A stretch of DNA of 64,000 nt from DASSQJ01 sp963730165 (GTDB lineage: Bacteria > Actinomycetota > Actinomycetes > Actinomycetales > Dermatophilaceae): NCBI GenBank assembly GCA_963730165.1, contig CAVSQS010000008.1:1-64000 (forward strand), written 5' to 3'. Position 1 is the first letter of the stretch; each line of letters starts with the position of its first letter. The notes below the pieces were generated by a model. The model had not been told where the DNA came from, did not search any database, and saw only the letters and a list, made by a program, of their open reading frames with translations. Positions 17,440 to 25,577 of this stretch are shown here, one piece after another. The translations under genes were made by a program, and so were the position numbers.

Positions 17440-17460
17440 CTCAGGTGAGCCTCACCTGAG
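17440..17460. promoter_or_regulatory. Iron-box-like palindrome (DtxR/IdeR type) between galE and cydA
   Basis: A 21-bp perfect palindrome around a single central base. The inner 19 bp, TCAGGTGAGCCTCACCTGA, matches the DtxR/IdeR consensus TTAGGTTAGSCTAACCTAA at about 15 of 19 positions, including the whole AGGTnAGnCTnACCT core. It lies about 115 bp before the cydA start and 13 bp after the galE stop, so it could also fold as a weak galE terminator. Confidence 0.55.
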
Positions 17461-17473
17461 GGGCTGGACCCGC

Positions 17474-18493
17474 CTAGGCGTCCGGATACCCGTGGGGGTT
17501 TGCCGACTGCCAGCGCCAGGTGTCGGTGCACATGTCGTCGACGCTCTTGTGCGCGTACCAGCCGAGCTCCGCGTTGGCCTTCGACGGGTCGGCGTAGGAG
17601 GCCGCCACGTCGCCGGGTCGGCGGTCGACCACCTCGTAGGGCAGCTCGTGCCCGCAGGCCCGCTCGAAGGCGTGGAGCAGCTCGAGCACCGAGGTGCCGT
17701 GGCCGGTGCCGAGGTTCCACGTGGAGACCGGCTCGTCGGTGCGACCGAGTGCGGTGAGGGCGGCGATGTGGCCGGCCGCGAGGTCCTCGACGTGGATGTA
17801 GTCGCGCACGCCCGTGCCGTCGGGGGTCGGGTAGTCGTCGCCGAAGACGAGGAGCCGGTCGCGCCGGCCGACGGCGACCTGGGCGATGTACGGCATGAGG
17901 TTGTTCGGGATGTCGGAGGGGTCCTCCCCGATCGTCCCCGACGGGTGCGCGCCGACCGGGTTGAAGTAGCGCAGCAGCGCCACCCGCCAGGCCGGGTCGG
18001 CGGCGGCGACGTCGCGCAGCACCTGCTCCTGCATCACCTTGGTCCAGCCGTAGGGGTTGGTGGCCGAGGTGGGCAGGTCCTCGCGCATCGGCACGGGGGC
18101 CTCGGCGCCGTACACGGTCGCCGAGGAGGAGAAGACGAGGGTCCGCACACCGTGCCGGCGCATCGCCCGCACGAGTGAGAAGGTCGAGTCGAGGTTGTTC
18201 TCGTAGTACTCCAGCGGCTTCGCGACGCTCTCGCCCACGGCCTTGAGCCCCGCGAAGTGGATGACCGCGTCGAAGGCCTCGTGGGCGAAGAGGTGCTCGG
18301 TCTTGTCGCGGTCGGTGAGGTCGAAGGAGCGGACGTCCAGCGGCTGCCCGGTGATCGCCTCGATCCGCCCGACCACGGTGGGCTTGGCGTTGGCGAAGGA
18401 GTCGACGACGACGACGTCGTGGCCGGCCGCGACGAGCTGGACGACCGTGTGGGACCCGATGTAACCGGCGCCGCCGGAGACGAGGACGCGCAT
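17474..18493 (-). CDS. galE: UDP-glucose 4-epimerase GalE
   Basis: NAD-dependent short-chain dehydrogenase-fold epimerase of 339 aa interconverting UDP-glucose and UDP-galactose for cell-surface sugars. It shows GGAGYIGSH (NAD site, residues 8-16), HFAGLKAVGES, the catalytic SSSATVYG serine region, YGWTK (Tyr/Lys pair) and LRYFNPVGAHPSG. The start ATG 18493 lies 7 nt after TAGGGT, a leaderless arrangement. It is monocistronic or linked weakly to SulP upstream. Confidence 0.95.
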   Translation of the reverse strand: MRVLVSGGAGYIGSHTVVQLVAAGHDVVVVDSFANAKPTVVGRIEAITGQPLDVRSFDLTDRDKTEHLFAHEAFDAVIHFAGLKAVGESVAKPLEYYENNLDSTFSLVRAMRRHGVRTLVFSSSATVYGAEAPVPMREDLPTSATNPYGWTKVMQEQVLRDVAAADPAWRVALLRYFNPVGAHPSGTIGEDPSDIPNNLMPYIAQVAVGRRDRLLVFGDDYPTPDGTGVRDYIHVEDLAAGHIAALTALGRTDEPVSTWNLGTGHGTSVLELLHAFERACGHELPYEVVDRRPGDVAASYADPSKANAELGWYAHKSVDDMCTDTWRWQSANPHGYPDA

Positions 18494-18500
18494 GGCCCCG

Positions 18501-18506
18501 ACCCTA
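18501..18506 (-). promoter_or_regulatory. galE -10 box, leaderless start
   Basis: On the minus strand TAGGGT is followed by 7 nt and the galE ATG, so transcription probably begins at the start codon. Confidence 0.5.
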
Positions 18507-18588
18507 CTGGCCGGGTCGTGCGCAGCGACGCTCCCGTCATCGGAGGCGGCGGGGTCGGCCGCCGGCCGCCGGGTCCTCGACGCCGCCT

Positions 18589-20412
18589 TCAGGTCACCCG
18601 GGGAACGGTGTCGGGATCTCGACGGGGGCTGCCGTCGGGGAGGGCGCGCCTGCACTCCTGGAAGATCTGGACCGGGCAGTCCCGGCAGATCTCGCTGTCG
18701 AGGCGCGGGTACACCGCGGCGATGGCCTCGCTCTTGCGGGCGTGGATGTGGTCGGCGCCGATGACCTCGTCCTGCTCGCTGCGGCGCAGCATCGTCACGA
18801 GGTCGGGCTGGACCCCGACGAGGTCGAGCGACCCGCCGAGCGCACGCCGGCGCTCGGCCTCGTGGCCGAGCATCTCGCAGCCCGCCCGGTCGCTGAACCC
18901 CACGGGCTTGGCGCTGACGAGCAGATGCGTCCGTGCCGCCGACTCGGCGTCGACGGCCCGGAAGGCGGTCGTGATGTTCTCGACGGCCCCGAAGAAGAAG
19001 GAACCCTCGACCCTGAGCATCGCCAGCTGGGGGCAGCGCGGTGACTCGGGTGTCGCCGGAACCCACTTGCGGCGGGGGTCGTCGACGGCCCGAGGGTCCG
19101 GGACCAGCTCGCGAACGGAAGGCCTCGAGGTGCGGTAGAGGTAGAACACGAGCGAGACGAGCACCCCGGCGAAGATGCCCTTCTCGAGGTCGACGAGCGT
19201 CCCGATGAAGGTGACGAGGAAGACGATCCGCTCCCGGGGGTGGCGCCGGAGGATGGGACCGATGTGGTGGAAGTCGATCAGGCCCCACGCGACGATGAAG
19301 AGGATCGCCGCCATCGAGGGGACGGGCAGGTACGCGGCGAGCGGCGCGACGAAGAAGAGGATGAGGAGGAGGAAGACGGCGGAGAAGGCCGCCGCGAGCG
19401 GCGTCCTGGCCCCGGAGGAGTAGTTGACCCCGGTCCGGTTGAACGAGCCGCTCGCGGTGTAGGACGAGAAGAAGCTGCCGGCGATGTTCGACAGGCCCTG
19501 CCCGATGAACTCCTGGTTGCTGTCGATCCGCTGGCCCGACTTCAGGGCGACCGAGCGTGAGATCGCGACGGCCTCGGTCAGCGCGAGCAGCGAGACGACG
19601 GCCGCCGGGAAGATCGTCGCGCCGACCGCCTGCGGCGAGAGGTCGGGCAGGGAGAACGGCGGCAGCGAGGCGGGCAGCGCCCCCACCGTGCGGATGGTGT
19701 TCTCGTCCTCGGGACCCCGCTGCTCGATGAGGACGGCGACGATGCTTCCCGCGACCATCGCGAAGATCATGTACGGGAGCCGGGGCGCGAGGCGCTTGGC
19801 GAGGATGCCGACGACGAGGGTCACCAGGCTCACCGTGAGCACCCACGGCTCGATGGCCAGGACGTTGCTCCCGAGGTGGATGAGGATCTCGTGGAACCGC
19901 GCCTCGCGCGGGATGTCGAGCCCGAAGAAGTTCTTGACCTGGCTGCCGGCGATGAGGAGGGCCGCACCCGCCGTGAACCCGAGGATCACGGTGTGGGAGA
20001 TGAAGTTGACGAGGGTGCCCAGACGTGCGACGCCCATGACGAGCTGGATCACCCCGGCGAGCAGCGTCATCGTGAGCACGAGGCCGATGAACGCGGGCGT
20101 GCCCGGCTCTGCGAGGGGGCTGATCGAGGCGTACACGACGATGGAGATGGCGGTCGTCGGCCCCGACACCAGGTGCCAGCTGGAGCCGAAGAGGGCGGCC
20201 ACGACGGCGGGGACCATGGCGGCGTAGAGACCGTACTCGGGCGGCAGCCCGGCGATCGTCGCGAACGCGACGGCCTGGGGCAGGACGACCATCGCGCCGG
20301 TGAGCGCCGCGATTGCGTCGGCGCGGAGGGTGCCCGCGGTCACCATCGGCCACCACTGGAGCATGGGCAACGCCCGGGTGGTCCACGAGGAACGGGTCGT
20401 CGGTGCGGTCAC
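18589..20412 (-). CDS. SulP-family anion transporter with STAS domain
   Basis: A 607-aa SLC26/SulP transporter. About 10-14 membrane helices span residues 15-430, with AGLPPEYGLYAAMVPAVV near the start and GSFFSSYTASGSFNRTGVN in the core; a STAS-like cytoplasmic domain follows (MLRVEGSFFFGAVENI onward). The last 45 residues contain ICRDC and QEC, a cysteine cluster unusual for STAS domains. Substrate (sulfate, bicarbonate or other) is not determined. GTG 20412 is preferred because GGGAG lies 6 nt before it; GTG 20448 in frame is an alternative adding 12 residues. A CsoR/CstR-like palindrome lies upstream. Confidence 0.92.
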   Translation of the reverse strand: MTAPTTRSSWTTRALPMLQWWPMVTAGTLRADAIAALTGAMVVLPQAVAFATIAGLPPEYGLYAAMVPAVVAALFGSSWHLVSGPTTAISIVVYASISPLAEPGTPAFIGLVLTMTLLAGVIQLVMGVARLGTLVNFISHTVILGFTAGAALLIAGSQVKNFFGLDIPREARFHEILIHLGSNVLAIEPWVLTVSLVTLVVGILAKRLAPRLPYMIFAMVAGSIVAVLIEQRGPEDENTIRTVGALPASLPPFSLPDLSPQAVGATIFPAAVVSLLALTEAVAISRSVALKSGQRIDSNQEFIGQGLSNIAGSFFSSYTASGSFNRTGVNYSSGARTPLAAAFSAVFLLLILFFVAPLAAYLPVPSMAAILFIVAWGLIDFHHIGPILRRHPRERIVFLVTFIGTLVDLEKGIFAGVLVSLVFYLYRTSRPSVRELVPDPRAVDDPRRKWVPATPESPRCPQLAMLRVEGSFFFGAVENITTAFRAVDAESAARTHLLVSAKPVGFSDRAGCEMLGHEAERRRALGGSLDLVGVQPDLVTMLRRSEQDEVIGADHIHARKSEAIAAVYPRLDSEICRDCPVQIFQECRRALPDGSPRRDPDTVPRVT

Positions 20413-20492
20413 GGGTGCTCCCGGGGCGGGCCGGTGGGACGGGGTCACGTCGACCGGCTCGGGCAGGCCACGCGCACCGCACCGGACGTCGT

Positions 20493-20512
20493 GATATGCC
20501 CCCTAGGGTATC
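20493..20512. promoter_or_regulatory. CsoR/CstR-like palindrome upstream of SulP gene
   Basis: The site reads GATATGCCCCCTAGGGTATC, with a central CCCTAGGG and flanking GATA/TATC. Operators of the CsoR/CstR family have the form ATACCCC-TA-GGGGTAT. It lies 45-81 bp before the two possible SulP starts. No CsoR-type gene is in the window. Confidence 0.4.
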
Positions 20513-20529
20513 GGGTCCGGACGGGGCCG

Positions 20530-20910
20530 TCAGTCGTCGTCGAGGAGGAGGCTCAGCGCCCAGGACACCACCGAGATGATGACGGCAGCGAAGATGGCGT
20601 CCCACCAGAAGTCGTCGATCGAGAACGCCAGGTCGAACCACGAGCTGATCCACGCGACGAGCTCGAGGAGCAGTGCGTTGAGGACGACGAGGAAGAGCCC
20701 GAGCGTCAGGACCACGAAGGGCAGCGACAGGAAGGTGACGATCGGCTTGACGAAGGCGTTGATGACGCCGAAGATCGCCGCGACGAGGAGGATCGTCAGG
20801 ACGTTGGCGGTCGTGTCGGCGCCGTCCTCGCCGAGGTGGACACCGGAGACCAGCCAGGCCGCGACCCACAGGGCGATGCCGTTGACGACGACTCGGACGA
20901 TGAAGTTCAT
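20530..20910 (-). CDS. Phage-holin-superfamily-IV-like membrane protein
   Basis: A 126-aa protein with four hydrophobic helices (about 6-22, 35-58, 62-85, 100-120), resembling the mycobacterial 4-TMS holin-like family of unknown function. FGVINAFVKPIVTFLSLP is the typical signature in the second and third helices. Start at ATG 20910; GTG 20913 directly before it is an equal option. Despite the family name there is no phage context. Confidence 0.85.
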   Translation of the reverse strand: MNFIVRVVVNGIALWVAAWLVSGVHLGEDGADTTANVLTILLVAAIFGVINAFVKPIVTFLSLPFVVLTLGLFLVVLNALLLELVAWISSWFDLAFSIDDFWWDAIFAAVIISVVSWALSLLLDDD

Positions 20911-20992
20911 CACCTCTCGATGATCGCAGAGACCCGGCGGGCCGGTCCGCCGGCACCGCCCCGCACCGCGCGACCGGTCGGAGGAGCGCCCC

Positions 20993-20998
20993 TACAGT
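20993..20998 (+). promoter_or_regulatory. -10 box for the aminotransferase, leaderless start
   Basis: TACAGT is followed by 7 nt and ATG 21006. No ribosome site is present at normal distance, supporting a leaderless mRNA. Confidence 0.5.
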
Positions 20999-21005
20999 GG
21001 TCGGC

Positions 21006-22121
21006 ATGACCGACCACCTCGACGACGAGGGCACCGTTCCGGAGACCCCGGTGCGGCTGCGCTCGGCCCTCGGCGGCCTGCCCGCCTACACGCCCGGCCG
21101 CCCAGCCGCCTCGCGCCCGGGGCTGACCGCCTACAAGATCAGCAGCAACGAGAACCCGTACCCGCCGCTCCCCGGCGTCCTCGAGGTGGTCCGCGAGGCC
21201 GCCGCCACGATGAACCGCTACCCCGACATGGCGGTCACCGCGCTGACGGCCGCGATCGCCGAGCGGCTCGGGGTGCCTGCGGCGCGGATCTCCACCGGAC
21301 CGGGGTCGGTCGGCGTTCTCGACCAGCTGATCCGGGCCACGTGCGACGACGGCGACGAGGTCGTCTTCGCGTGGCGCTCCTTCGAGGCCTACCCCATCCT
21401 CACCACCCTCGCGGGTGCGCGCCCCGTCATGGTGCCCCTCGCCCCGGGGGGCCGCCACGACCTCGACGCGATGGCGGACGCGGTCACCGAGCGGACCCGC
21501 CTCGTCCTCGTCTGCACGCCGAACAACCCGACCGGGACCACGGTCGGTGCCACCGAGCTCGAGCGCTTCCTCGAGCGGGTGCCCCGGGACGTCCTCGTCG
21601 TCGTCGACGAGGCCTACCTGGAGTTCGTCACCGACCCCGAGGCGCCGGACGCCCTCGCGGTGCACGAGGCGCATCCCAACGTCGTCGTCCTGCGCACGTT
21701 CTCCAAGGCATACGGTCTCGCCGGCCTCCGGGTGGGCTACGCCGTCGCGCACGAGCCGGTGGCCGAGGCGCTGCGCAAGTCCGCGCTGCCCTTCGGGGTG
21801 AACTCCCTGGCCCAGGCCGCCGGCATCGCCTCGCTCGCGGCCGCCGACGAGCTCGAGGTGCGGGTCAAGGAGCTCGTCGCCGAGCGCGAGCGCGTGGTCG
21901 CCGCGCTGCGCGAGCAGGGGTGGGACGTGCCCGAGCAGCAGGCGAACTTCGTCTGGTTCGACCTCGGCGAGGACACCCCGGCGTTCGCGGCGGCCTGCGA
22001 GGAGGCCGGGCTCACGGTGCGGCCGTACGGCACCGACGGCGTGCGGGCGACGGTCGCCGAGCGCGAGGCCAACGACCGGCTCGTCGAGGTTGCCGGCCGC
22101 TTCCTCGACCGGCGGCGCTGA
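21006..22121 (+). CDS. HisC-like / aromatic amino acid aminotransferase
   Basis: PLP fold-type I aminotransferase, 371 aa. ISSNENPYPPLPGV, CTPNNPTGT, VVDEAYLEFV and the PLP lysine in TFSKAYGLAGLRVGYA are present. The group includes histidinol-phosphate aminotransferase and the actinobacterial aromatic transaminase Pat; the absence of other his genes and the NENPYPPLP pattern favour Pat-like function (phenylalanine/tyrosine synthesis), with moderate confidence. It is followed after 18 bp by the epimerase in the same direction. Confidence 0.92.
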   Translation: MTDHLDDEGTVPETPVRLRSALGGLPAYTPGRPAASRPGLTAYKISSNENPYPPLPGVLEVVREAAATMNRYPDMAVTALTAAIAERLGVPAARISTGPGSVGVLDQLIRATCDDGDEVVFAWRSFEAYPILTTLAGARPVMVPLAPGGRHDLDAMADAVTERTRLVLVCTPNNPTGTTVGATELERFLERVPRDVLVVVDEAYLEFVTDPEAPDALAVHEAHPNVVVLRTFSKAYGLAGLRVGYAVAHEPVAEALRKSALPFGVNSLAQAAGIASLAAADELEVRVKELVAERERVVAALREQGWDVPEQQANFVWFDLGEDTPAFAAACEEAGLTVRPYGTDGVRATVAEREANDRLVEVAGRFLDRRR

Positions 22122-22139
22122 CCGGGCGGGGCGACGCGC

Positions 22140-23192
22140 GTGCGGATCCTCCTGACCGGCGCGGCCGGCTTCATCGGCACCGCGACGTGGAAGCTCCTCG
22201 TGGCCGAGGGGCACGAGGTCGTTGCCGTCGATCTCCTGCTCGCCGAGGCACACGGCCTCGCGACGCGCTCCGACCCGCCCACCGGGGTCCACGTCGTCGA
22301 CGTCCGGAAGGCCACTGCCTGGTCCGACCTCCTCCAGGGCGTCGACGTCGTCGTGCACCTCGCGGCCATGGTGGGGGCGGGGGCCAGCGCCGCTGACCTG
22401 CCGCTCTACGCGGGTCACAACGACCTGGGCACCGCTGCCCTCCTCGCGGCGATGCACGCGGAGGGGGTGGACCGTCTCGTCCAGGCCTCGTCGATGGTGG
22501 TCTACGGCGAGGGTCGCTACACGTGCGCCGAGCACGGTGTCCGCGTGCCCGCGCCCCGGTCCCGGGCCGCCCTCGAGCGCGGCGAGTTCGACGCCCCGTG
22601 CCCGGTGTGCGGGGGCGCCCTGGAGTGGGCCCTCGTCGACGAGAGCGCCCCGCTGGACCCCCGCTCGAGCTACGCGGCGAGCAAGGTCGCGCAGGAGAAC
22701 TACGCCTCGGCCTGGGTACGCCAGTCGCCGGGGGCCGCCGTCTCGCTGCGGTACCACAACGTCTACGGGCCGGGGATGCCCCGCGACACCCCCTACTCGG
22801 GCGTGGCGGCCATGTTCCGCTCCTCCCTGGAACGGGGCGAGCCGCCGACCGTGTTCGAGGACGGACGGCAGATGCGCGACTTCGTGCACGTCGACGATGT
22901 CGCGCGCGCCAACCTCGCGGCCACCCGTGCCGTGACCGGGTTCGAGCCCGGTCGCCATGCCGCCTACAACGTGTGCTCGGGCCACCCGGTGTCCATCGCC
23001 GACGTCGCCCGGTACGTCGCGCGCGGGGCGGGCCCGGGCACCGAGCCCCAGGTCACCGGCCGCTTCCGGATCGGTGACGTCCGCCACGTCGTCGCCTCGC
23101 CACGGCGGGCCCGCGACGAGCTGGGCTTCGTCGCGCGGGTGGCTCCGGAGGACGGCATCGCCGCGTTCGCCGTCGCCCCGTTGCGCCCCTGA
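22140..23192 (+). CDS. NAD-dependent sugar epimerase with zinc-knuckle insertion
   Basis: A 350-aa extended-SDR protein. NAD site TGAAGFIG at residues 6-13; catalytic pair Y178 and K182 in SSYAASK. Between the two core parts an insertion carries C129-x2-H132 and C154-x2-C157 (CPVCGG), a probable zinc knuckle, a layout I associate with WbiB-like dTDP-L-rhamnose 4-epimerases. The specific substrate remains uncertain. GTG start at 22140; it may be co-transcribed with the aminotransferase. Nearby glycosyltransferases suggest a role in surface glycans. Confidence 0.88.
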   Translation: MRILLTGAAGFIGTATWKLLVAEGHEVVAVDLLLAEAHGLATRSDPPTGVHVVDVRKATAWSDLLQGVDVVVHLAAMVGAGASAADLPLYAGHNDLGTAALLAAMHAEGVDRLVQASSMVVYGEGRYTCAEHGVRVPAPRSRAALERGEFDAPCPVCGGALEWALVDESAPLDPRSSYAASKVAQENYASAWVRQSPGAAVSLRYHNVYGPGMPRDTPYSGVAAMFRSSLERGEPPTVFEDGRQMRDFVHVDDVARANLAATRAVTGFEPGRHAAYNVCSGHPVSIADVARYVARGAGPGTEPQVTGRFRIGDVRHVVASPRRARDELGFVARVAPEDGIAAFAVAPLRP

Positions 23193-23219
23193 CCCGCGCG
23201 GCGGCGCCGCACCCGGGTC

Positions 23220-24629
23220 TCACCACACGGTGCGCACGAGGTGCTGGAGCGCGAGCGCCGCGACACCCTGCGCGACGAGCCCGCACCGTCGCCAGCGCAC
23301 CGGCAGCCAGAGGACCGCGAGGAGCATCCACGGCAGGAACGGGAGCCAGATCCGCTCCACCTCGGCCTTGCTCAGCAGCGACGCGTCGGCCACCGCGACC
23401 ATCGCGACCCCGGCTGCGACGAGGGGTCCGGCCCGCAGCTCCCACCCCGCCGCCGCCCGCCGCCCCGTGGCCGAGGCCAGTCGGACGATCGGCGCCGAGG
23501 CCGCGCCGAGGCCGGCCGGCAGCATCGGCCCTGCGACGAGCACGAGCGCCGCGAGGTTCGCGAACACCCAGTACCACCCTGGTCGCTGCGACGCGATGCC
23601 CGCCCAGTACCGCTCGTGGAGCACCGGAAAGGCCTCCCACCACGCGAAGCCCAGCGGCACGAACGCGAGGACCACGGCGAGGGCCGTCCCACCGGTGGCG
23701 GCCGCGACCCCGGCGCGCCGCCGCCACGGGCCCGGACCCGCGGCGAGCACCGCGAGGGCGAGCAGCGCGAGGAGCGCGAGCCCGTAGGACTCCATGAGGG
23801 ACCAGCCGAGGAGCAGGCCCGACGCGACGGCGAGGGCCCACCGCTCCCGCCGGCGGGAGGCGGCCGTGGCGCCGGCGAGCGCGGCCGCGCCCCAGGCCGC
23901 GGTCGCCGCGAACACCGCGTCGGCGGACACCGCGGCGGTGACCGCCGCGGGCCCCACGACGAGGAAGGGCAGCGCCGCGCGAGCCGCGGCGCGTGCCCCC
24001 AGCCGGTCGAGCGTCACGGCAACGGCAGCCGGGACGCTCGCGCCGATCGCGACGACCACCGGGCCGGCCACCTGCCAGGCGCCGAGCCCGAGCCGGTCGA
24101 GACCGATGAAGAGCAGGACCGCGCCCGGTGGGTGACCCGCGAGGTGGACCGCAAGGTGGTCCGGGCGGTCGAAGGGGATGCGCGCGACGTAGGTCCGCAG
24201 CAGCTCGCCGACGTCGTCGACCATGCGGGCGCTCTGGAGGTACTCCGTCCCCGAGTCGAGGATCCTCCCCAGGCCGGCGTACCCGTCGACGAGGGCGAGC
24301 GAGACCATCCAGACCACGGCGACCAGCCAGGAGCCGAGGAGCAGCCGACCCCACGACATCCGGGCGACGCGACGGCGCAGGGAGGGCGTGCCGGCCGCCA
24401 CGACGACCCCCAGGGCCACGACGCTGCTCGGGCCGTACCGCAGCATCCAGTCGCCGAGGAGGGGCGCCGCCGAGCCGGCCCGGACGTCGGTGCCGGTGAG
24501 CGGTGGTAGGACCACGGCGACGAGGACGAGCGCGGCGCCGACGACCAGCCCCCACCACGCGCGCCGGTGGGCGCCCGCCGAGCCGGCCGACCCCGCGACG
24601 CGCGTCGTCGCCCCGGGTGTCGTCGCCAT
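23220..24629 (-). CDS. Polytopic membrane protein, GT-C glycosyltransferase-like
   Basis: A 469-aa protein with about 11-13 membrane helices. An acidic/aromatic loop after the second helix (SLALVDGYAGLGRILDSGTEYL) and DRPDHLAVHLAGHPPGA resemble the first periplasmic loop of polyprenol-phosphate-sugar-using GT-C enzymes, but I cannot identify a catalytic motif with certainty. ATG 24629 stands 7 nt after CATCCT, consistent with a leaderless start. It is divergent from the GT2 gene at 24745, so the two may belong to one glycan pathway. Confidence 0.75.
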   Translation of the reverse strand: MATTPGATTRVAGSAGSAGAHRRAWWGLVVGAALVLVAVVLPPLTGTDVRAGSAAPLLGDWMLRYGPSSVVALGVVVAAGTPSLRRRVARMSWGRLLLGSWLVAVVWMVSLALVDGYAGLGRILDSGTEYLQSARMVDDVGELLRTYVARIPFDRPDHLAVHLAGHPPGAVLLFIGLDRLGLGAWQVAGPVVVAIGASVPAAVAVTLDRLGARAAARAALPFLVVGPAAVTAAVSADAVFAATAAWGAAALAGATAASRRRERWALAVASGLLLGWSLMESYGLALLALLALAVLAAGPGPWRRRAGVAAATGGTALAVVLAFVPLGFAWWEAFPVLHERYWAGIASQRPGWYWVFANLAALVLVAGPMLPAGLGAASAPIVRLASATGRRAAAGWELRAGPLVAAGVAMVAVADASLLSKAEVERIWLPFLPWMLLAVLWLPVRWRRCGLVAQGVAALALQHLVRTVW

Positions 24630-24731
24630 GACCCCAAGGATGCCGTGCCCGGCCGGCGTCCCCGACCGGGCGGCCCGGCCCGTCACCAGCTCGTCACCGG
24701 CCTGCAGGTGCCGTACCCGGGCCCGTGCGCA

Positions 24732-24737
24732 TAGGGT
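24732..24737 (+). promoter_or_regulatory. -10 box for the GT2 gene, leaderless start
   Basis: TAGGGT followed by 7 nt and GTG 24745; no ribosome site. Confidence 0.5.
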
Positions 24738-24744
24738 CCCCGGC

Positions 24745-25422
24745 GTGGAGCCGACCTGCGACCTCGTCCTGCCGTGTCGGGACGAGGCGGCCGCCCTCCC
24801 CGGCGTCCTGGCCCAGGTCCCTGCCGGCTTCCGCGTCGTCGTCGTCGACAACGGCTCCTCCGACGGCACCGCGGAGGTCGCGCGCTCGCTCGGCGCCACG
24901 GTGGTGCTCGAGCCCGCGCCCGGCTACGGCGCCGCCGTCCAGGCCGGGGTGGAGACCGCCCGCGCCGAGTACGTCGCCGTCCTCGACGGCGACGGGTCCA
25001 TGGACCCCCGGGACCTGCTCCCCCTCCTCGAGGACGTCCGCTCCGGACGGGCCACGATGGCCTGCGGTCGTCGTCGCCCCGCGGGACGCGGCGCCTGGCC
25101 GTGGCACGCACGGGCGGGCAACGCCGTGGTCCTCGCCTGGCTGCGGCGCCGCACGGGCCTGCCGGTCCACGACATCGCCCCGGCCAGGGTCTGCCGGCGG
25201 GTCGACCTGCTCGACCTCGGGGTCGAGGACCGGCGCTTCGGCTACCCCGTCGAGCTGCTCGTGCGCGCGCAGCGGGCCGGGTGGGTGCTCACCGAGCGGG
25301 ACATCGCCTACCGACCCCGTGCCGAGGGCACCCGCTCGAAGGTGTCCGGCTCGGTCAGGGGGACGCTGCGGGCCGGTCGTGACTTCGCCCGGGTCCTTGC
25401 GGTGCACGGCGGACGGCGCTGA
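24745..25422 (+). CDS. Family 2 glycosyltransferase
   Basis: A 225-aa GT-A fold enzyme. It shows LVLPCRDEAAALPGVL at the start, VVDNGSSDGTAEVA at about 35-48, EPAPGYGAAVQAG and the metal-binding DGDGSMDP motif around 80. No membrane helices follow, so it resembles dolichyl-phosphate-sugar synthase-like soluble GT2 enzymes that make a polyprenol-linked sugar. It probably uses a nucleotide sugar. It precedes the DUF2064 gene by about 150 bp. Confidence 0.92.
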   Translation: MEPTCDLVLPCRDEAAALPGVLAQVPAGFRVVVVDNGSSDGTAEVARSLGATVVLEPAPGYGAAVQAGVETARAEYVAVLDGDGSMDPRDLLPLLEDVRSGRATMACGRRRPAGRGAWPWHARAGNAVVLAWLRRRTGLPVHDIAPARVCRRVDLLDLGVEDRRFGYPVELLVRAQRAGWVLTERDIAYRPRAEGTRSKVSGSVRGTLRAGRDFARVLAVHGGRR

Positions 25423-25504
25423 GCCGTCCCCTCGTCGTCCGGCGGGACCCGGACGTCACGAGGCCGTAAGGGCTCGGGGGGCTCCGTACCCCCTCCGGCC
25501 GACC

Positions 25505-25510
25505 TAGGGT
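25505..25510 (+). promoter_or_regulatory. -10 box ahead of the leader peptide
   Basis: TAGGGT followed by 7 nt and ATG 25518, the same geometry as the GT2 and galE promoters. Confidence 0.5.
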
Positions 25511-25517
25511 CGATCGC

Positions 25518-25577
25518 ATGTCGACCACCCGGCACACCGCTCGCCCCGTCGGTCGCGGCACCGAGGACCTCCGATGA
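25518..25577 (+). CDS. 19-aa leader peptide coupled to the DUF2064 gene
   Basis: ATG 25518 begins MSTTRHTARPVGRGTEDLR and ends at TGA 25575-25577, overlapping the ATG of the next gene (ATGA). The start sits 7 nt after a TAGGGT -10 box, so it would be translated from a leaderless transcript and pass ribosomes to the next gene, which itself lacks a good ribosome site. It has no run of one amino acid that would suggest classical attenuation. A purely structural coupling role is the simplest view. Confidence 0.5.
   Translation: MSTTRHTARPVGRGTEDLR

Noticed and set aside
17327..17473. Rex (TTGTGA-N6-TCACAA) site upstream of cydA
   Set aside because: Looked for because Rex controls cyd operons in related bacteria, but no such sequence is present.
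20530..20910. Prophage remnant because of the holin-like name
   Set aside because: No other phage genes nearby; this family is common in actinobacterial chromosomes.
23195..23218. Hairpin between convergent epimerase and GT-C genes as a terminator
   Set aside because: The GGCGCC palindrome is too short and imperfect to support.
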